From the NCBI GenBank assembly GCA_013813185.1, contig JACCSD010000096.1:1-9619 (forward strand): 9,619 bases of DNA, given 5' to 3'. Below, in pieces: positions 6,167 to 9,619 of the stretch. The DNA comes from Burkholderiaceae bacterium. Lineage in GTDB: Bacteria; Pseudomonadota; Gammaproteobacteria; Burkholderiales; Burkholderiaceae_F. Position 1 is the first letter of the stretch; each line of letters starts with the position of its first letter. Position numbers and translations under genes: made by a program. The notes under the pieces were generated by a model, which was not told the DNA's origin, searched no databases, and saw nothing but the letters and a program-made list of their open reading frames with translations.

Positions 6167-8257
6167 ATGGACAAGACCTCTACGACCATTCAAAAAAGGC
6201 AATCGCAGCAAGTGGACGGCCTCAACCCGCTGCTCAACTTCAGCGGCCTGACCGCCTTCGATCAGATTCGGCCGGAAGACATAACGCCTGCCATAGACAC
6301 GCTCCTCACCGAGGCGCGCGATGTCGTGGCGCGCATCACGGCAGGCGCGGCAGCGGCAACGTGGGACACCGTCGTCGAGTCTCTGAACGAGGCGACCGAC
6401 CGGCTGGTCCGGTCCTGGGGCGCGGTTTCGCACATGAACGCCGTCGTCGACACACCGGGTTTGCGTAAGCAGTACAACGCCAATCTGCCGAAGCTGACCG
6501 CTTTCTGGACCGAGCTGTCGCAGAACGAATCGTTGTATGAAAAATTCAAGGCGCTCGCTTCCGCGGCGGATTTTGCCGATTGGCCTGCGGTCAGGCGGCG
6601 CGTCGTCGAAAACGAGCTGCGCGACTTTCGGCTGGGTGGCGCCGAACTGACGGCAGAGAACAAGGAGCGATTCAAGGAAGTTCGCGAACGCGAATCGCAA
6701 GTGTCGACCCGCTTTGCCGAGAACGTGCTCGACGCCACCAACGCGTTCGCGCTGTACGTCGAAGATGCAACCGCGCTGGCGGGCGTGCCGCAGGATGCCC
6801 TGCAGATGCTGTCGGAAGCCGCTCACGCAGAAGGCAAGAGGGGTTACAAAATTTCGCTGCAGTATCCGAGCTATTCGGCGATCGTCGACTACGCGCACGA
6901 CCGCGCTTTGCGCCAGCAGCTGTACCGTGCGTATTCGACCAAGGCGTCCGAGTTCGGCAAGCCCGACTGGAACAACGGTCCGCTGCTGGTCGAGCTGCTG
7001 AAGCTGCGGCGGCAACACGCGCACCTGCTCAGCTACAGAAGCTTCGCCGAAGTTTCGCTGGTGGCAAAGATGGCGGAGAGCCCGGCCGAAGTACTCGATT
7101 TCCTGCGTGATCTTGCGCGCCGCGCCAAGCCCTATGCGGAGCGCGACATGCGCGAGCTGCGCGCATTCGCGGCGCAGCACCTTGCGATTGCCGATCTGCA
7201 ACCGTGGGATGTGTCGTACGCCAGCGAAAAGTTGCGCGAGCAGCGCTATTCGTACTCCGAGCAGGAACTGAAGCAATACTTCACGGAAGAGCGCGTGCTG
7301 GCGGGATTGTTCAAGGTCATCGAGACGCTGTTCGCCGTCGCGATCCGGGAAGAAGCTGCGCCGGTCTGGCATCCGGACGTGCGTTTTTACCGAATCGCCG
7401 ATCTGCAAGGAAATCTGGTCGGTCAGTTTTATCTGGATTTGTATGCGCGCGACCATAAGCAAGGTGGCGCATGGCAGGACGACGCCCGCAGCCGGCGCGC
7501 ACGCCGCACGGGGCTCGCCACGCCGGTTTCGTTCTTGACCTGCAATTTTTCGCGGCCGGGGGGAGGCAAGCCGGGGACGTTGAAACACGACGAAGTCCTG
7601 ACGCTGTTTCATGAATTCGGCCACGGGCTGCATCACATGCTGACACGTGTCGACGAGCCGTCGGTTGCTGGAATTCAGGGCGTCGAATGGGATGCGGTCG
7701 AGTTGCCGTCGCAGTTCATGGAGAACTTTGCGTGGGAATGGGAAGTTCTGCAGCTGCTGACCGGGCACGTGGAAACCGGCACCAAACTGCCGCGCGCGCT
7801 GTTTGAAAAAATGCTGGCGGCCAAGAACTTCCAAAGTGGAATGTTCACTGTGCGCCAGCTCGAGTTCTCGTTGTTCGACATGCTGCTGCACTCAGGCGCG
7901 GGACAGGCCGATGAAGCCCAGGTGCTAGCACTGCTGGCGGATGTCCGGCGTGAAGTTTCGGTGCTGGTTCCGCCCGAATACAACCGTTTTCCGCACGCTT
8001 TCTCGCACATCTTCGCGGGCGGTTACGCCGCAGGCTATTACAGCTACAAATGGGCCGAGGTTTTGTCGGCCGATGCGTACTCGGCGTTTGAAGAAAATCA
8101 GGACGGTAATGTGTTGAACGCCGCTATCGGCCGCCGGTTTCTGGATGAAGTTTTGGCCGTTGGCGGCAGCCGCCCGGCGATGCAGTCCTTCGTGGCGTTT
8201 CGCGGCCGCAAGCCGACGATCGATGCGCTGTTGAAGCACAACGGCATGGTGAGCTAG
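6167..8257 (+). CDS. prlC: Oligopeptidase A, M3 family zinc metallopeptidase
   Basis: Cytoplasmic zinc endopeptidase that cleaves short peptides, including released signal peptides, in the later steps of protein turnover. The 696-residue product is close to the 680 of E. coli PrlC. The zinc site is FHEFGH (His482, Glu483, His486), with Glu512 in AVELPSQFMENF as third ligand. The substrate-binding Gly/Tyr loop is HIFAGGYAAGYYSYKW (His614, Tyr620, Tyr624, Tyr627), matching the conserved tyrosines of thimet oligopeptidase. The N-terminal helical half begins NPLLNFSGLTAFDQI. ATG 6167 has no convincing Shine-Dalgarno and probably depends on coupling to the folD stop 8 bases upstream. GTG 6213 (VDGLNPLL) would give a start nearer that of E. 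coli PrlC and cannot be excluded. An extension of the frame back into folD to 6053 is rejected. The next gene starts 3 bases after the stop. Confidence 0.96.
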   Translation: MDKTSTTIQKRQSQQVDGLNPLLNFSGLTAFDQIRPEDITPAIDTLLTEARDVVARITAGAAAATWDTVVESLNEATDRLVRSWGAVSHMNAVVDTPGLRKQYNANLPKLTAFWTELSQNESLYEKFKALASAADFADWPAVRRRVVENELRDFRLGGAELTAENKERFKEVRERESQVSTRFAENVLDATNAFALYVEDATALAGVPQDALQMLSEAAHAEGKRGYKISLQYPSYSAIVDYAHDRALRQQLYRAYSTKASEFGKPDWNNGPLLVELLKLRRQHAHLLSYRSFAEVSLVAKMAESPAEVLDFLRDLARRAKPYAERDMRELRAFAAQHLAIADLQPWDVSYASEKLREQRYSYSEQELKQYFTEERVLAGLFKVIETLFAVAIREEAAPVWHPDVRFYRIADLQGNLVGQFYLDLYARDHKQGGAWQDDARSRRARRTGLATPVSFLTCNFSRPGGGKPGTLKHDEVLTLFHEFGHGLHHMLTRVDEPSVAGIQGVEWDAVELPSQFMENFAWEWEVLQLLTGHVETGTKLPRALFEKMLAAKNFQSGMFTVRQLEFSLFDMLLHSGAGQADEAQVLALLADVRREVSVLVPPEYNRFPHAFSHIFAGGYAAGYYSYKWAEVLSADAYSAFEENQDGNVLNAAIGRRFLDEVLAVGGSRPAMQSFVAFRGRKPTIDALLKHNGMVS

Positions 8258-8260
8258 CAG

Positions 8261-8842
8261 ATGGTTTTGAGTTTGTATCGGCTGGGATTGGCGAGCGTTA
8301 CCGTAGCGGTGCTGGCAATGGCCTGGCCGGCGCACGCCCAGTATCGGTGGACCGACCCCAGCGGCCAGGTCAACTATGGAGATGCGCCGCCGGCGGATGC
8401 AAAGAATCTAGCTCGCGTCGATGGCCGCGCCAAAGTCGAAGGCGTTGACCCCACCGGCGGCGTTCCGTTCGAGTTGCGCCGGGCGATATCGACATTCCCA
8501 ATCACGCTGTACACCGCCCTCGACTGCGATCCCTGTGAGTCTGCGCGCGCCTGGCTGCGTCGGCGCGGCGCGCCGTATCAGGAGGTCGTCGTCGATACGG
8601 ATGTCGACGCCGAAGAATTGAAGCGGCGCGTCGGGACGACGTCGGTGCCCGTAATGACGCTGGGCCGCACGCCTCATCTCGGCTTCAAAGAGGGAGCCTG
8701 GTCGGCCGCACTGAACGCCGCCGGCTATCCAACGCAAATTGTGATGCCGGCTACGTATCGCGCTGAGCCGCCAAAACCGATCTTCCCGCGTGAGGCCGCA
8801 GATCGCCCACCGCCCGCCGGTTCGCCGGCCCCGAAAAGTTAA
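8261..8842 (+). CDS. Exported DUF4124-glutaredoxin-like thiol-redox protein (CDPC)
   Basis: Predicted periplasmic protein of 193 residues. A signal peptide (residues 1-26) has a hydrophobic core and likely cleavage after AHA. A DUF4124-type motif follows directly (YRWTDPSGQVNYGDAPP, about 28-44). Next is a glutaredoxin/thioredoxin-like domain (about 78-158) with active site CDPC (Cys89, Cys92) and a TSVPV cis-proline loop (Pro130), closed by a GYP motif. The tail (about 168-193) is rich in proline and lysine and probably disordered. GGTGAG, 7 bases before the ATG and inside the end of prlC, is a fair Shine-Dalgarno. A role in periplasmic disulfide reduction or exchange is inferred from fold and location; no partner or substrate is evident. 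The next gene is a diverged paralogue with the same domain order. Confidence 0.88.
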   Translation: MVLSLYRLGLASVTVAVLAMAWPAHAQYRWTDPSGQVNYGDAPPADAKNLARVDGRAKVEGVDPTGGVPFELRRAISTFPITLYTALDCDPCESARAWLRRRGAPYQEVVVDTDVDAEELKRRVGTTSVPVMTLGRTPHLGFKEGAWSAALNAAGYPTQIVMPATYRAEPPKPIFPREAADRPPPAGSPAPKS

Positions 8843-8845
8843 CCC

Positions 8846-8849
8846 GGAG
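8846..8849 (+). promoter_or_regulatory. Ribosome binding site of the second glutaredoxin-like gene
   Basis: GGAG lies 5 bases before ATG 8855, in the 12-base gap between the two paralogues. With no room for a promoter, the pair should share one mRNA. Confidence 0.55.
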
Positions 8850-8854
8850 TAGTA

Positions 8855-9445
8855 ATGCGATCGTCGATTTCATTGTTTCGATTCATCGCCGCCGCCGTGA
8901 TGGCAGCGTTGCTGTCAGCGGCCATGGCACAAGCGCCGGCCGAAGCCGACAAGGAACGTAAGTACCTGTATCGCTGGACCGATTCCCGCGGCCAGATCAA
9001 TTACGGCGACCGCCCGCCCCCCGACGCGCAAAATCTGCTGCGCATCGATCTGCGCCAGATCGGCGAACAAGTCCAGTCATTGCTGCCGTACCAGGTCCGG
9101 CGCGCGTCGTCGAGCTATCCGGTGATGTTGTTTACCGCAAGCAAGTGCCCACCCTGCAATACCGCGCGCGAGTTTCTGGTCAAACGCGGCATTCCGTTCG
9201 CCGAACGCACGATCGAAACGGGCGACGATTCGGTCGAGCTCAAGCGGCTGACGCAGGCAGAGGGCGTGCCGGTCGCCACCGTCGGCACCGCCCCCTTGAT
9301 TGGGTTCGATCCCGACGAGTGGAACATCACGCTCGATGCCTCCGGTTATCCGAAGACATCGCAGTTGACGGCCACCTTTCGGCAAGAGCCTGCGCGACCG
9401 CTGACACAGAAAGAGAAGGCCCCGGCGGCAGTGGCGAAGCAGTAA
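8855..9445 (+). CDS. Exported DUF4124-glutaredoxin-like thiol-redox protein (CPPC), paralogue of the preceding gene
   Basis: Predicted periplasmic protein of 196 residues. The signal peptide (about 1-26) has a basic start, an alanine-rich core and likely cleavage after AMA. A DUF4124-type motif follows at about 38-56 (YLYRWTDSRGQINYGDRPP). The glutaredoxin-like domain (about 88-166) has active site CPPC (Cys98, Cys101), the cis-proline loop EGVPV (Pro139) and a closing SGYP. The C-terminal tail is short and rich in alanine, lysine and proline. It matches the upstream neighbour position by position through the DUF4124 motif, the CxxC site, the VPV loop and the GYP motif, so the two arose by tandem duplication, but they have clearly diverged. 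The active-site dipeptide differs (PP against DP), suggesting different redox potentials or partners. Function beyond thiol redox chemistry is unknown. Confidence 0.88.
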   Translation: MRSSISLFRFIAAAVMAALLSAAMAQAPAEADKERKYLYRWTDSRGQINYGDRPPPDAQNLLRIDLRQIGEQVQSLLPYQVRRASSSYPVMLFTASKCPPCNTAREFLVKRGIPFAERTIETGDDSVELKRLTQAEGVPVATVGTAPLIGFDPDEWNITLDASGYPKTSQLTATFRQEPARPLTQKEKAPAAVAKQ

Positions 9446-9503
9446 TACGCATCAAGGTCTGCGCGCAGCAGCGGCTGGCGCAGCGGCGCCGCCAAAGGCG
9501 TCG

Positions 9504-9517
9504 GCCACTAAAGTGGC
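9504..9517. repeat. Small perfect hairpin
   Basis: GCCAC (9504-9508) and GTGGC (9513-9517) pair perfectly around a TAAA loop. There is no T-tract after it. It is short and may be chance, but it lies 41 bases upstream of a larger inverted repeat. Confidence 0.3.
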
Positions 9518-9544
9518 AACCACTGCGGTACTCGCCAGGCCGGC

Positions 9545-9572
9545 GCGAAAAAAGGCTAAAGCGTTTTTTCGC
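9545..9572. terminator. Perfect 9-bp inverted repeat, candidate bidirectional terminator
   Basis: GCGAAAAAA (9545-9553) and TTTTTTCGC (9564-9572) are exact inverted copies separated by 10 bases; inside, GC-TAAA-GC can extend the stem past one G-G mismatch. An A-tract on one side and a T-tract on the other is the form expected for a bidirectional Rho-independent terminator. It lies 100 bases after the last gene of the run. The stem is A/U-rich rather than GC-rich, which weakens the call. Confidence 0.4.
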
Positions 9573-9619
9573 TCAAAGGCCCCGGCCCGGCTCCGTTCCT
9601 CGGGCGACGCCTCAATTGG

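Larger units (their letters stand above)
9446..9619. other. Right-edge stretch with no supported gene
   Basis: These 174 bases hold two hairpin-forming repeats but no gene I can defend. One plus-strand frame stays open to the edge and reads as Ala/Pro/Lys-rich (for example ARPARKKAKAFFRSK). It follows a stop at 9402 and has no ATG or Shine-Dalgarno; its first GTG is at 9513. One minus-strand frame also enters from the right edge and stops at TGA (plus 9452-9454); it could be the tail of a convergent gene. Third-position G/C is not clearly elevated in either, so intergenic DNA is the default reading. Confidence 0.5.

Noticed and set aside
6152..7891. Open frame of 579 codons on the minus strand, opposite prlC
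   Set aside because: It lies almost entirely antisense to a gene with complete M3 peptidase motifs. Long antisense frames are common in GC-rich coding DNA, and its translation (rich in Arg, Gln and His) shows no recognisable domain.
1..9619. CRISPR arrays, tRNA or rRNA genes, insertion sequences, integrases or phage genes
   Set aside because: No regularly spaced direct repeats, no cloverleaf or rRNA-like stretch, and no transposase or integrase reading frame were seen on either strand.

Overview
The window looks like chromosomal DNA of a high-GC betaproteobacterium, most likely from the Burkholderiales. This is inferred from the strong G/C preference at third codon positions, the homodimeric-type AceE, and a gene order I recall from that group (aceE divergent from a PAS kinase/regulator pair, followed by folD and prlC). 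No marker gene such as rRNA is present, so the placement is not proven. Nothing suggests a mobile element, phage, CRISPR array or RNA gene.

Layout. Positions 1-2038 (minus strand) hold the first 679 codons of aceE, the E1 subunit of pyruvate dehydrogenase; its 3' end lies beyond the left edge. A 182-base divergent intergenic region (2039-2220) carries a ribosome binding site and a plausible sigma70 promoter for aceE. Facing the other way it carries a -10-like box with a poor -35, an inverted-repeat cluster, and a leader hairpin ahead of the kinase gene. From 2221 to 9445 six genes run on the plus strand with little space between them: a membrane PAS histidine kinase, a FixJ-type response regulator overlapping it by 4 bases, folD (60-base gap), prlC/oligopeptidase A (8-base gap), and two tandem exported DUF4124-glutaredoxin-like proteins (3- and 12-base gaps). 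The last 174 bases hold two small hairpin-forming repeats and no gene I can support.

How the genes may work together. AceE feeds acetyl-CoA into central metabolism. The kinase/regulator pair resembles FixL/FixJ in its transmitter and receiver-output modules, but it has a periplasmic sensing domain and no haem-ligating histidine in its PAS domain. Its divergent position makes it a natural candidate regulator of aceE or of the downstream genes, but this is inference from position only. FolD (folate one-carbon metabolism) and PrlC (cytoplasmic peptide turnover) are housekeeping enzymes. The two terminal genes encode predicted periplasmic thiol-redox proteins made by an old tandem duplication, with different active sites (CDPC and CPPC). 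These two, together with the kinase/regulator pair, are the least characterised and most interesting part of the window.
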